Source: CAYRIH01 sp964424375
GTDB taxonomy: Bacteria; Patescibacteriota; Kazan-3B-28; UBA10110
DNA length: 64,000 bases
Assembly (NCBI GenBank): GCA_964424375.1
Contig: CAYRIH010000001.1
Span: forward strand, 34,010-98,009
Direction: 5' to 3'
The notes beneath the pieces were generated by a model. That model was not told the DNA's origin, did no database searches, and saw nothing but the letters and a program-made list of their open reading frames with translations. The position numbers and the translations under genes were made by a program. Below are positions 17,207 through 24,530 of this stretch, piece by piece (positions within the stretch are counted from its first letter, which is position 1; the number at the start of each line of letters is the position of its first letter).

Positions 17207-19102
17207 TTACACTAAAGACACATATCTTTTCAGCTCATTTATGTTGTTTGGTTTAGATTGCGCAGTATAATCTAACTTTTTACAAACATCCATAATCTTT
17301 ACAATAAATCTATCAAACTCCACCGTAGTCATCGAGATGTTCCCATCTGCATCTTTAATGCTTGTTTGCCATACAGAGCCGATATCAAGTGGCGGCTGAG
17401 GTCTGTGGCCACTAACATTAAAGATTTTATGATCTTGTTTTGTAATCCAACCAGCTCCAACTTCTGCTACAGCCCCCCATGAAGTAGCCATCTCATTACT
17501 GGTGATATAAAGTACTAATATTTTTTTATCAGAATAACTATCGACAAAAAAATCTCTTAAATAATCAAAAACACCCGTGACGGCTTCAGGAATTCGTGCT
17601 CCCTCATTATCACAATTAGTATAAATAATGTCTTCGTCTAAAAAACCATTAAACGAAAGCATCTTATAAACAATGTCTGCCAACGGTTTATCCGCTAAAG
17701 TGTGACTGATAAGTATTTGTTTTTTCTGTGCGTCCACTTTTGTCTTCAAGCCAAGAAGAGGAAGTGCGGCATTCATTTCACTTTTGACAATTTTCTCAAT
17801 ATTTTCAATTTTTTTCTGTCCAATCAATTTTACAATTTTTCCAGCTGCAATTTGAGAAGCGACATTTCTATATTTATCCACTCTCTTTCTCAATTCCTCT
17901 TCATCATGTTTTTGACGTTCTTGTTTTCCCTCATCCCGAATCTTCTTAAGGTGATCAGCATAAATCTCTCGCATAGCCACAATACGTGGGAGTAAACTAT
18001 TCCTAACGTGTCCAACAACAAATTGATACCTTGGATCTTCAGTCTTATAACCCTGCCGGTTACTTAAAGCCATATCAGGTAGTTCTGTTTCTTCAAAAAG
18101 ATCAACATGGAGCTGACCCACTATATAAACCTCTGGAAGTCTATTTTTACCCACAAGAGGGATAATATTATATTCACCAAGCTTGCCATTAGAAAGCAAT
18201 GAAATAAAGTTATCCGGGAAATCGCCAGGATTTTTCTTTCTATCCCGAGTTGTTCTGTAAGCGCCTATCCAACCTTTAATCTCCAAATTATATGGTTTTT
18301 CTTCTCCCTGTTTGTTTTTAAGAATTAATGAGGTAGTAATGGGCATCTCTGTCTTCAAAAGTTTCTCCTCGATATTTCCTTTTTTTGGTAATAGAGAATC
18401 AAAATGAACAGCAAGATGTTTATAATCCTCCCCTAAAGTTATTAAAGCACCTAGTCCTTGAACCATTTCTTTGTCAAATGAATCCACCGTGATCTCCGCG
18501 GCATCGGTGATGATATGAATTTTAAACTTTTCGTTTACGAGAGGAAAAATTTTTAAAAGATTTTTCTTAATTGCAGCAACAGTCTTATGCATTCCATATT
18601 GGGGATTTGTCATTACTATTGAGGTGCCTTTAGCAGAAACTCGTTCAAATTTTATAGCTTCGTCACTTAAAGGTTTTAATTGATGGTCTTTCCCAACATG
18701 ACGAGATAAAACAAATCCAGATTTTTCTCCATTCTTTACAGTTATCACCAAAACATTCTCTGAAACTGCAAGAGCGGCTAGTTTGCCTATTCCCTTTCTA
18801 CCAATTTTTCTACGACGCCCGTCTTCGGTGTAAGAGTCTTTTTCTGTAATACGAGTTTCAACCGCAACATTTAAATATTTTTTTATATCCCCTGTTTGAT
18901 ATGACATTCCAGATCCATCATCTTCAACAATTATTTTATTCTTTTTCTGAATTATATAAACATTGGACGCATTGGCATCATATGAGTTAGCTATAAGTTC
19001 TGCCAAAACAAAATAAATGTTTGTATACAAACTTGGTCCTAATAATTCTAAAATTCTTGGATTAATGTTGATTTTGTATTCGCGATCACTCGGTTTATTC
19101 AT
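17207..19102 (-). CDS. GHKL (MORC/HSP90-like) ATPase with C-terminal TIR-like domain
   Basis: 631 aa. The N-terminal GHKL ATPase shows the N-box (LAELIANSYDA, ~34-44), G1 box (VEDDGSGM, ~57-64) and G2 box (GRKGIGKLAALAVSENV, ~98-114). A transducer-like middle follows, then a charged helical linker (~395-440, DEGKQERQKHDEEELRKRVD). From ~480 to ~590 a flavodoxin-like domain reads ILISHTLADKPLADIVYKML, DIIYTN, YLRDFFVD, KKILVLYITSNEMATSWGA and VAEVGAGW. The S-x-x-W...E arrangement is that of TIR/SEFIR domains, whose catalytic Glu in NADases sits there. ATG 19102 was chosen because it overlaps the dcm stop as ATGA; the longer reading would overlap dcm by 88 bases. GHKL ATPases paired with 5-methylcytosine methylases are known in restriction systems (prokaryotic MORCs). 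A TIR tail suggests an abortive-infection effector. Confidence 0.8.
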   Translation of the reverse strand: MNKPSDREYKININPRILELLGPSLYTNIYFVLAELIANSYDANASNVYIIQKKNKIIVEDDGSGMSYQTGDIKKYLNVAVETRITEKDSYTEDGRRRKIGRKGIGKLAALAVSENVLVITVKNGEKSGFVLSRHVGKDHQLKPLSDEAIKFERVSAKGTSIVMTNPQYGMHKTVAAIKKNLLKIFPLVNEKFKIHIITDAAEITVDSFDKEMVQGLGALITLGEDYKHLAVHFDSLLPKKGNIEEKLLKTEMPITTSLILKNKQGEEKPYNLEIKGWIGAYRTTRDRKKNPGDFPDNFISLLSNGKLGEYNIIPLVGKNRLPEVYIVGQLHVDLFEETELPDMALSNRQGYKTEDPRYQFVVGHVRNSLLPRIVAMREIYADHLKKIRDEGKQERQKHDEEELRKRVDKYRNVASQIAAGKIVKLIGQKKIENIEKIVKSEMNAALPLLGLKTKVDAQKKQILISHTLADKPLADIVYKMLSFNGFLDEDIIYTNCDNEGARIPEAVTGVFDYLRDFFVDSYSDKKILVLYITSNEMATSWGAVAEVGAGWITKQDHKIFNVSGHRPQPPLDIGSVWQTSIKDADGNISMTTVEFDRFIVKIMDVCKKLDYTAQSKPNNINELKRYVSLV

Positions 19103-20139
19103 AGGACGTTCATTACATGTTCTATAATAGTTTTCCCAATAACTTGACCTAATACAGGTGGCACCGCATTCCCTATATGCCGACAAAGTTGTGTCATTGG
19201 CAAATCTCCAAATTCGTATGAAATCGGGAATGTCTGTAATAATGCGCCCTCTCTCAACGAGATTGCACGATCTTGCTCGGGATGTCCAAATCGTCCAGAA
19301 CCATAACTAGCAAACTGTGTCGTAATTGTAGGTGATACATTATCCCAACTCATACGCCCATATACAGAAGTATATGTTTGTCCACTATCTTTTTGATAAC
19401 ATGCAGGCAATATTTTTTTGGCCCAATCTTTCCATGATCCACCTGGTTTTGATTGCTTAATACGTTTTAAATTGATTGGAATCAAACTTTTTGCTTGATG
19501 CATTTTGTCTTCTTCATGCCTCTGCCCAGCTTTTAGACTTGGAAGTAGTTTTATGGTATCGCCTACCGTTACATAATTCTCTTTTGAGTGTGTTGTTTCT
19601 GGGACTTTAATATTCCCAAGTTTTGAAGCAAGTAAGATGAGTCTACTTCTGTTCTGTGGCACTCCATAATCTGGAGCATAAACAACATCAAAATCAACTT
19701 TATATTTCATCTTTTTCAGTTGTGTCACAAAGTTCTTAAAAACATTAGTTTTAATTACTCCTCGAACATTCTCCATTGAAACCACTTCTGGTTTGATAAT
19801 CTGAATTGCACGCACAAAATGATCTAGGAGGTTCCATCTCTCATCTTTTTCGTTATTGTGCAGTTTATGTGTATGTGCCGAAAATGGTTGACACGGAGCA
19901 CAACCGACAAGAACTTTAACGCCTGATTTCGAATATATATTTTTTAACTCCCTAAAATCATATGTTGAAACATCTGTCAGTATAAACTTGGCATTATTGT
20001 TTTTTTCATATGTGACAGCACATGATTTATCATTATCAAGACCAGCTAGAACATGAATACCCGCTTTTCTAAGCCCATAAGTCAGCCCACCAATTCCACT
20101 AAATAAGTCAATTGCCTCAATTTTTAATTTTTTTTTCAT
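19099..20139 (-). CDS. dcm: DNA (cytosine-5) methyltransferase
   Basis: 346 aa with the complete C5-methylase motif series: motif I AIDLFSGIGGLTYGLRKAG (~10-28), motif IV VLVGCAPCQPFSAHTH with catalytic Cys in PCQ, motif VI VVSMENVRG, motif VIII VPQNRSRLILLAS, a short target-recognition region (~200-290), then motifs IX-X with HIGNAVPPVLGQVIG. It should methylate a specific DNA sequence and protect it. It is coupled (ATGA) to the GHKL-TIR gene, so it is the modification half of a two-gene module. No restriction endonuclease of a classical type is next to it. Confidence 0.95.
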   Translation of the reverse strand: MKKKLKIEAIDLFSGIGGLTYGLRKAGIHVLAGLDNDKSCAVTYEKNNNAKFILTDVSTYDFRELKNIYSKSGVKVLVGCAPCQPFSAHTHKLHNNEKDERWNLLDHFVRAIQIIKPEVVSMENVRGVIKTNVFKNFVTQLKKMKYKVDFDVVYAPDYGVPQNRSRLILLASKLGNIKVPETTHSKENYVTVGDTIKLLPSLKAGQRHEEDKMHQAKSLIPINLKRIKQSKPGGSWKDWAKKILPACYQKDSGQTYTSVYGRMSWDNVSPTITTQFASYGSGRFGHPEQDRAISLREGALLQTFPISYEFGDLPMTQLCRHIGNAVPPVLGQVIGKTIIEHVMNVL

Positions 20140-20167
20140 AAATCTATTTTACACAAACATCTCCTGC

Positions 20168-20173
20168 ATTATA
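20168..20173 (-). promoter_or_regulatory. -10 hexamer upstream of dcm
   Basis: Minus-strand TATAAT, preceded by GG, 28 bases before the dcm ATG. A second GGG-TATAAT lies at 20249-20254 inside the repeat. The -35 regions are poor in both. Confidence 0.45.
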
Positions 20174-20248
20174 CCTTTTTTCCATTGCTTGGCTTGGGTG
20201 ATTTGTTGTTGTTTTGATTTTATTAAATCATCGGGCAATAATACCTCA

Positions 20249-20327
20249 ATTATACCCTAAATTAAAAACTAACTTTCAGAGCTATTTTTATCCTGTTTAT
20301 TCAACGGCTCATCCATGAGCCGTTGAA
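20249..20327. repeat. Dispersed repeat R, copy A, ending in a P2 palindrome
   Basis: Contains the repeat core CTAACTTTCAGAGCTATTT with TTATCCTGTTTATTCAA after it (20269-20304), running into the hairpin TTCAACGGCTCA / TGAGCCGTTGAA (20300-20327). On the minus strand its left end supplies GGG-TATAAT (20249-20254). Nearly identical to copy C (21885-21961). The 20140-20435 gap holds only this and an inverted pair near 20365-20390. Confidence 0.8.
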
Positions 20328-20435
20328 ACTTTTATCTTAATTTATACAAAAATCAAAAGTAAGCTGTAAAAACGCGGTCGTGTTTTTATAACTCATCCTA
20401 GAACTGTCTTTATCTTATTTATTGTTATCTATCTA

Positions 20436-20891
20436 CTATTTACACTGAAAATTATTGGTTATATAAACAGCTACATATTGCTTCAATTCATCGAAAGAAG
20501 CACTCTTGTTCCTTGTTTTGTCGCTGACATAATATGCAATATCTTTTAACTTGAAACCCTCACTGGGAACCACATACTCATAACCATTTAGCTCCATAAA
20601 ATATGCTAAAACCATAAAAGCCAGCCTTTTGTTGCCATTACTAAAAAGATGTCTTTCAATAATTGTCGTGAATAAATAAGCAGCTTTATCGAAAATAGTT
20701 GGATAATATTCATCATTTTTAATGAAATCTAAAAATGGGGTCATATTACCCTTATCCTCCTTGCGATAATCAGGAAGAGGTTCATTATCAGAATCTACAT
20801 CCAAGGTGACCTCTACCAATCTAAAAATAATGAAATGAACATCCTTCTCGGAAATATATTTAATTTCTTGAGAGTTCAGAAAGCTCGTCAT
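20436..20891 (-). CDS. Fic/Doc family protein
   Basis: 151 aa. The Fic-fold active-site loop reads HLFSNGNKRLAFMVLAYFM (~81-99). The canonical Fic motif is HPFx(D/E)GNGR and that of Doc is HxFx(D/N)xNKR; here the metal-binding acidic position is Asn and the end is NKR, closer to Doc, which phosphorylates EF-Tu. The N-terminal LNSQEIKYISEKDVHFIIFRL fits the Doc family opening. It overlaps the upstream 65-aa gene by 32 bases, the arrangement of an antitoxin-toxin pair. Whether the Asn form is active cannot be told from sequence. Confidence 0.85.
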   Translation of the reverse strand: MTSFLNSQEIKYISEKDVHFIIFRLVEVTLDVDSDNEPLPDYRKEDKGNMTPFLDFIKNDEYYPTIFDKAAYLFTTIIERHLFSNGNKRLAFMVLAYFMELNGYEYVVPSEGFKLKDIAYYVSDKTRNKSASFDELKQYVAVYITNNFQCK

Positions 20892-21057
20892 TATACCGAC
20901 TATATGTTTTATCTACAAATTTACTAACAGCTCTGCTCTTTTGAGGATTATTTTTTACGGATTTCACAACATCTCTAGATACATAATGATACGCATCAGT
21001 TTTTTTTCTGCGTGAATTAAAATTAAACAAGTTTCCTATAATCTTTCGAATGCTCAT
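20860..21057 (-). CDS. Small basic protein upstream of Fic/Doc, possible antitoxin
   Basis: 65 aa, very basic N-terminal half (MSIRKIIGNLFNFNSRRKKT) and a charged helical rest (DVVKSVKNNPQKSRAVSKFV). No known antitoxin family was recognised. The gene order (small gene first, overlapping the Fic/Doc gene by 32 bases) is what phd-doc type modules show. The ATG lies six bases after TATTAT, suggesting a leaderless mRNA. The role is inferred from context only. Confidence 0.6.
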   Translation of the reverse strand: MSIRKIIGNLFNFNSRRKKTDAYHYVSRDVVKSVKNNPQKSRAVSKFVDKTYSRYNDELSELSRN

Positions 21058-21063
21058 ATCTAA

Positions 21064-21069
21064 ATAATA
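21064..21069 (-). promoter_or_regulatory. -10 hexamer of a leaderless promoter (Fic module)
   Basis: TATTAT on the minus strand, six bases (TTAGAT) before the ATG at 21057. Confidence 0.5.
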
Positions 21070-21181
21070 TCATATTTACATTAAAAAACAATATAAACCC
21101 ACACAACATTACCTATTCCCAGAGCCACTTTATCTATAAATAAGCTGTAAAACTTTATATTAAAACTTTTTTCATATTTAA

Positions 21182-21264
21182 ATTATACCCTAAATCCCTG
21201 GCCACAAACGTCCTACGGGCAGGCAAAAACTAACTTTCAGAGCTATTTTTATCCTATTTCTTCA
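21182..21264. repeat. Dispersed repeat R, copy B, with an insertion
   Basis: Matches copies A and C but carries about 29 extra bases (21196-21224, including CCTACGGGCAGG) between the left end and the core. Its right end supplies the last codons and the stop (21249-21251) of the peptidase E gene. On the minus strand the left end gives TATAAT, six bases, then ATG and a six-codon reading frame that stops at once, which looks like the stump of a lost leaderless gene. Confidence 0.75.
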
Positions 21265-21878
21265 ACATCCAGAAACTTTATACAATCATTTTCTATCCAA
21301 ACTGCTTGAGTGTCTTTTATGAAGAAAAGTGGCTCTAAATCTTTAGGCATATGTTCGACAACTTTTTTATTTTCCTCTACAAAATCAGCATTATCACAAT
21401 GTGGCATAATACCAAAATTAATAATTCCCAACCCAGCATGATTAGATATCTTTTCTATATGGTCAGCTTCCTCTTCATCATATGAAAATGGTTTTATGCT
21501 TTTAGAAACAATAATCGACCCAGCGCTTGTACCTGTGTAGATAATAGATTCTGCCTGTATTGCTTCTTTGATAACTTCATCAAAACCACCTGTTTTAAGC
21601 AACGACATTAGATAATAAACACTACCACCACACACATGTAAAATATCATTCTCTGAAATTAGTTTTTTGAGTTCATTAGAATCAATCTTGCGTAAATCAA
21701 TTTCAGTGAGCTGATATCCTTGTTTCCTAAAAGCATTTCTATCCCAATCTACAAAATGCTTATCATCATGCGAATCTGCCGCATTAGTTATAAATAGAAC
21801 TCTTTTACCTACATTTGGCAAAAGAGCCTTAAGCAAAGGAAGTGTATTATTTATAGCTGATGCAAGAAAAAGTTTCAT
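21249..21878 (-). CDS. Peptidase E (family S51) aspartyl dipeptidase-like
   Basis: 209 aa, normal for the family. Seen: RVLFITNAADSHDD near the start, HVCGGSVYYLMSLLK (~80-94), and the nucleophile elbow YTGTSAGSIIVS (~113-124) with Ser in the G-T-S-A-G context, followed by the His region NFGIMPHCDNADF. It should hydrolyse small peptides, classically Asp-X dipeptides, in the cytosol. It has a leaderless-type promoter and shares its upstream region with the divergent HExxH gene at 21982, so the two may be coregulated. Confidence 0.88.
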   Translation of the reverse strand: MKLFLASAINNTLPLLKALLPNVGKRVLFITNAADSHDDKHFVDWDRNAFRKQGYQLTEIDLRKIDSNELKKLISENDILHVCGGSVYYLMSLLKTGGFDEVIKEAIQAESIIYTGTSAGSIIVSKSIKPFSYDEEEADHIEKISNHAGLGIINFGIMPHCDNADFVEENKKVVEHMPKDLEPLFFIKDTQAVWIENDCIKFLDVEEIG

Positions 21879-21884
21879 AAATCA

Positions 21885-21890
21885 ATTATA
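21885..21890 (-). promoter_or_regulatory. -10 hexamer of a leaderless promoter (peptidase E)
   Basis: GGG-TATAAT on the minus strand, six bases (TGATTT) before the ATG at 21878. It forms the left end of repeat R copy C. Confidence 0.6.
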
Positions 21891-21961
21891 CCCTAAATTA
21901 AAAACTAACTTTCAGAGCTATTTTTATCCTATTTATTCAATGGCTCACATGAGCTGTTGAA
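21885..21961. repeat. Dispersed repeat R, copy C, with P2 palindrome
   Basis: About 77 bp nearly identical to copy A: left end ATTATACCCTAAATT, core CTAACTTTCAGAGCTATTT, then the hairpin TTCAATGGCTCA / TGAGCTGTTGAA (21936-21961), in which two G-U pairs replace G-C pairs of copy A. It fills the divergent promoter region of two genes. Confidence 0.85.
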
Positions 21962-21969
21962 GAATAAGG

Positions 21970-21975
21970 TATAAT
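21970..21975 (+). promoter_or_regulatory. -10 hexamer of a leaderless promoter (HExxH gene)
   Basis: GG-TATAAT on the plus strand, six bases (TTAGGT) before the ATG at 21982; the P2 palindrome ends 8 bases upstream. Confidence 0.6.
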
Positions 21976-21981
21976 TTAGGT

Positions 21982-22836
21982 ATGGAGATAAAAGTAAAGG
22001 CAGTAGCAGATAAACGCATATTCTGTTTATATGCCGCTTTAAATGCTACAGTTTATGATAAAGAAAATGCCGAGGCAATGCATTCGCTTCGCTTAAAAGT
22101 ACGAGATTATTTAAATAGTAGAGATTTATTATTAGGAGAGTTAAAACAACTTTTTGCCAAGTACCCAGAAGAATTTTATTATCGTTTTCGTCATTGGATA
22201 TTAAGTCATGGCAATCCGCCGGAGTTTAAAGAAATTAATAATTTTTGGAAATGTAATAGTTTAAGAGATTTAGATAGATTTAAAGAATTGTTGCGAGACT
22301 TCTGGAATCAAAGCCAAATCGAGAAATTATGGCAGGAATTTAGTATTGAATATAAATCTGCAATTAAAGAAGCACAAAAAAATGGGGAGATTGCGGTTAA
22401 ACAAGTAACAGATTATTTAAATATAGAAAATTTGAATATAGAGAAGTTGATAATTATTCCGAATTTGTTAGATAGTTACAACATTGGGTTAGGACCTACA
22501 GTTAATAAAACTGCCTATGCTATTTTGGGTCCTTCACAAAATGGGTTTTCTGTGCCTCGCATCGAACATGAATTATTGCATTCGATTATTAATCCATTAA
22601 CAGAAGATTTTAATAAACAAAAAAGGTCAAAACTGCGAGAATATATTATTAGAGCAATAGTGTTGAGGCTAAATAAAGATAATCAAAGATACTACAAAGA
22701 ATCAAAACAAAAATTAATTGATAAAGAATACATTTATATTGACGATTTTTTAAATAATTTAGAGATATTTGAAAAGAGTAAACAACCATTTAACAAGTAT
22801 TTTAAACACTGGTTATTGAATATCCAGCTTGATTAA
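21982..22836 (+). CDS. Predicted HExxH metallopeptidase-like protein, unknown family
   Basis: 284 aa, no signal peptide, so cytosolic. The only clear motif is RIEHELLHSIINPL (~194-207), an HExxH zinc-binding site in a hydrophobic helix; a downstream third ligand is not certain (E or D at TEDF). The N-terminal half is helical and charged, and the central part (LIIIPNLLDSYNIGLGPTVN) looks like strands of a zincin. It ends 70 bases before the radical SAM gene, whose -35 overlaps its stop codon, so a role in peptide processing there is possible but it has its own promoter. Not assigned to a named family. Confidence 0.65.
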   Translation: MEIKVKAVADKRIFCLYAALNATVYDKENAEAMHSLRLKVRDYLNSRDLLLGELKQLFAKYPEEFYYRFRHWILSHGNPPEFKEINNFWKCNSLRDLDRFKELLRDFWNQSQIEKLWQEFSIEYKSAIKEAQKNGEIAVKQVTDYLNIENLNIEKLIIIPNLLDSYNIGLGPTVNKTAYAILGPSQNGFSVPRIEHELLHSIINPLTEDFNKQKRSKLREYIIRAIVLRLNKDNQRYYKESKQKLIDKEYIYIDDFLNNLEIFEKSKQPFNKYFKHWLLNIQLD

Positions 22837-22857
22837 TTAGCTCTGGTAGCGTATAAT
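22829..22857 (+). promoter_or_regulatory. Promoter of the radical SAM-peptide operon
   Basis: TTGATT (22829-22834), 17-bp spacer, TATAAT (22852-22857). The -35 overlaps the end of the preceding gene. The leader then carries AAGGAGGTGA, a full-strength ribosome-binding site. Confidence 0.75.
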
Positions 22858-22905
22858 ATTGTTAGTACCTTAAAATCATTTAATCTCTATAGAAGGAGGT
22901 GACCT

Positions 22906-24198
22906 TTGAACATGGAGATAAAAACTGAGTTGATACGGGACACTATTGTCGTTCATGGTCCTGATGCTGTTTATTTGTATGCACAGTCTACACAACAGGT
23001 AGCCCGAGTGCGTGAATTGACCATGACTATTAAAAATAATCTAACTAATAAGGGTTTTTTTAATATGGTTCCCAGGTCAATGCGGTATCGCCCTCCAAGG
23101 AAGTGGAAAAGTTTAATGTTGCTTTTGGCTAAAGATTGTCCACTTAAATGCAGATATTGTTATGCCCATGGAGGTAGCAACAATGAGATGATGAGTCCAG
23201 AGGTCGCCAATAGAGCAGTTGCTGTTTATCTTGCTACTCAACCAAAGAACCCTAGGGTAATTTTGTTTGGTGGTGGTGAACCAGCAATGAACATTCCAGC
23301 CATTAAGCATATTGTTAATAAGTATGGTACGAGTATCAAGTGGCACATGACAACTTCTGGGGTGATGTCTCAATCGTTTTTGCGATGGTTGATAGAACAT
23401 GAAGTGGGAATGACTATTTCTATTGATGGACCACCAGACATTCAAAATGATTTGCGTCCCCTGCGTGGAGGTGGTGCTTCAGCACCGATTGTTGAGCAGA
23501 CCATTAGAACACTGGCAATGGAGTCCAATAGGAGAGTTAGTCTAAGGGCAACCATTACTCGTAGTACACTCTGGGAGATGAGTCGGATTTTAGACTATTT
23601 CAGTGAGTTGGGAGCAAAAACAGTTCATATTGAGAGGGTTTATTCTCTTGGACGAGCGTTAAAGGATAATTCAGATAACTTAAGCCCATTAAATTTATCT
23701 GAGATGGTAGAGATGGCAACGCTTGGATTGGACTGGGCAAAGACAACTGGAAAACGTCTCAAAATAGGTGGTTTGACATATTTATTAAACCCTCGCATTT
23801 CCCATTATTGTGGGGCAATGTCAGGACAAAGTATGGTTGTTAACCATTTAGGACAACTTACGAGTTGTAGTGAAGTTGTTGATGATCAGACAAAAGAGTG
23901 GTCACTTTTCCAATTAGGCTATATTGACAAGCATAGCCAAGTACATTTGGATGAACAAAAACTTGTTCATTCTCAGCATCGCGTGGTTACTAACATGGAA
24001 GCATGTAAATCATGCTTTGCTAGATACTTATGTAGAGGAGGTTGTGCTCATAAGGCATGGGCAGTGACAGGTGATATTTTTACACCAGATCCTCAGCACT
24101 GTCAATTCATTCGTGCAATTATTCCTATTTTGATTCAGCGCATGGTCGATCAGCATTATCCTCAGTTGAGGAAATCTAAAGAAAGGATGGTGCAATAA
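22906..24198 (+). CDS. Radical SAM/SPASM peptide-modifying enzyme
   Basis: 430 aa from TTG 22906 (AAGGAGG six bases upstream; ATG 22912 is the alternative). The radical SAM core has the cluster motif DCPLKCRYCYAHGG (~82-95, CxxxCxxC), followed by FGGGEPAMN and SIDGPPDIQND. The C-terminal SPASM domain is complete: HYCGAMSGQS, VVNHLGQLTSC (C-x13-G-x4-C), then EACKSCFARYLCRGGCAHKA (C-x2-C-x5-C-x3-C) and a final Cys in DPQHC, giving seven ligands for two auxiliary 4Fe-4S clusters. This is the signature of enzymes that install thioether or C-C links in ribosomal peptides, or of anSMEs. The N-terminal ~75 residues may bind the leader peptide. One base after its stop begins a 39-aa Cys-rich peptide gene, so it is probably the maturase of that peptide. 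Confidence 0.9.
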   Translation: MNMEIKTELIRDTIVVHGPDAVYLYAQSTQQVARVRELTMTIKNNLTNKGFFNMVPRSMRYRPPRKWKSLMLLLAKDCPLKCRYCYAHGGSNNEMMSPEVANRAVAVYLATQPKNPRVILFGGGEPAMNIPAIKHIVNKYGTSIKWHMTTSGVMSQSFLRWLIEHEVGMTISIDGPPDIQNDLRPLRGGGASAPIVEQTIRTLAMESNRRVSLRATITRSTLWEMSRILDYFSELGAKTVHIERVYSLGRALKDNSDNLSPLNLSEMVEMATLGLDWAKTTGKRLKIGGLTYLLNPRISHYCGAMSGQSMVVNHLGQLTSCSEVVDDQTKEWSLFQLGYIDKHSQVHLDEQKLVHSQHRVVTNMEACKSCFARYLCRGGCAHKAWAVTGDIFTPDPQHCQFIRAIIPILIQRMVDQHYPQLRKSKERMVQ

Positions 24199-24199
24199 C

Positions 24200-24319
24200 A
24201 TGCCAAATAGTGATATCTTTGTAAGTAATGCTGAGTTGTCTGAATTGTTCGCCTTAGACAACACCTGTCCTACGCACTATGAATGTGGCGACGACTGCAC
24301 CTGCGATGATGATCCATAA
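24200..24319 (+). CDS. Candidate RiPP precursor peptide, four Cys in an acidic core
   Basis: 39 aa. Leader-like part: MPNSDIFVSNAELSELFALD, with an amphipathic ELSELF segment of the kind maturases recognise. Core-like part: NTCPTHYECGDDCTCDDDP, with Cys at 23, 29, 33 and 35 among seven acidic residues. The ATG lies one base after the maturase stop, and AAAGGATGG upstream gives a suitable ribosome-binding site. A double hairpin terminator follows. Size, position, Cys-rich C-terminus and the adjacent radical SAM/SPASM gene are the classic features of sactipeptide or ranthipeptide precursors. No known precursor family was recognised. An alternative is a small metal-binding peptide modified by, or helping, the enzyme. 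Confidence 0.8.
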   Translation: MPNSDIFVSNAELSELFALDNTCPTHYECGDDCTCDDDP

Positions 24320-24336
24320 ACAAGGAGTTTAAAGTG

Positions 24337-24384
24337 ACATCATTGCAATGATGTGCCCCAACTGAAATATGTTGGGGCTTTTTG
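24337..24384 (+). terminator. Double hairpin and intrinsic terminator of the peptide operon
   Basis: A perfect 18-bp dyad ACATCATTGCAATGATGT (24337-24354) abuts the terminator GCCCCAAC-8-GTTGGGGC followed by TTTTTG (24355-24384). Confidence 0.9.
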
Positions 24385-24439
24385 TATCATAATTATTATT
24401 TGAATATATCTGAAATGCTTTATAAATTCGCGACCGTAT

Positions 24440-24493
24440 AATTTCAGAGCTGTTTTCACCCCACTTATTCAAAAAAGCTCCTGACGGAGCTTT
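24440..24493. repeat. Dispersed repeat R, copy D (diverged), with hairpin
   Basis: TTTCAGAGCTGTTTTCACC and CTTATTCAA match the repeat core. The hairpin AAAGCTCC-tgac-GGAGCTTT (24474-24493) follows in place of the P2 palindrome. Confidence 0.6.
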
Positions 24494-24530
24494 AATATAG
24501 AATTTCACTGTGAATAAAAACAAAGATGTT

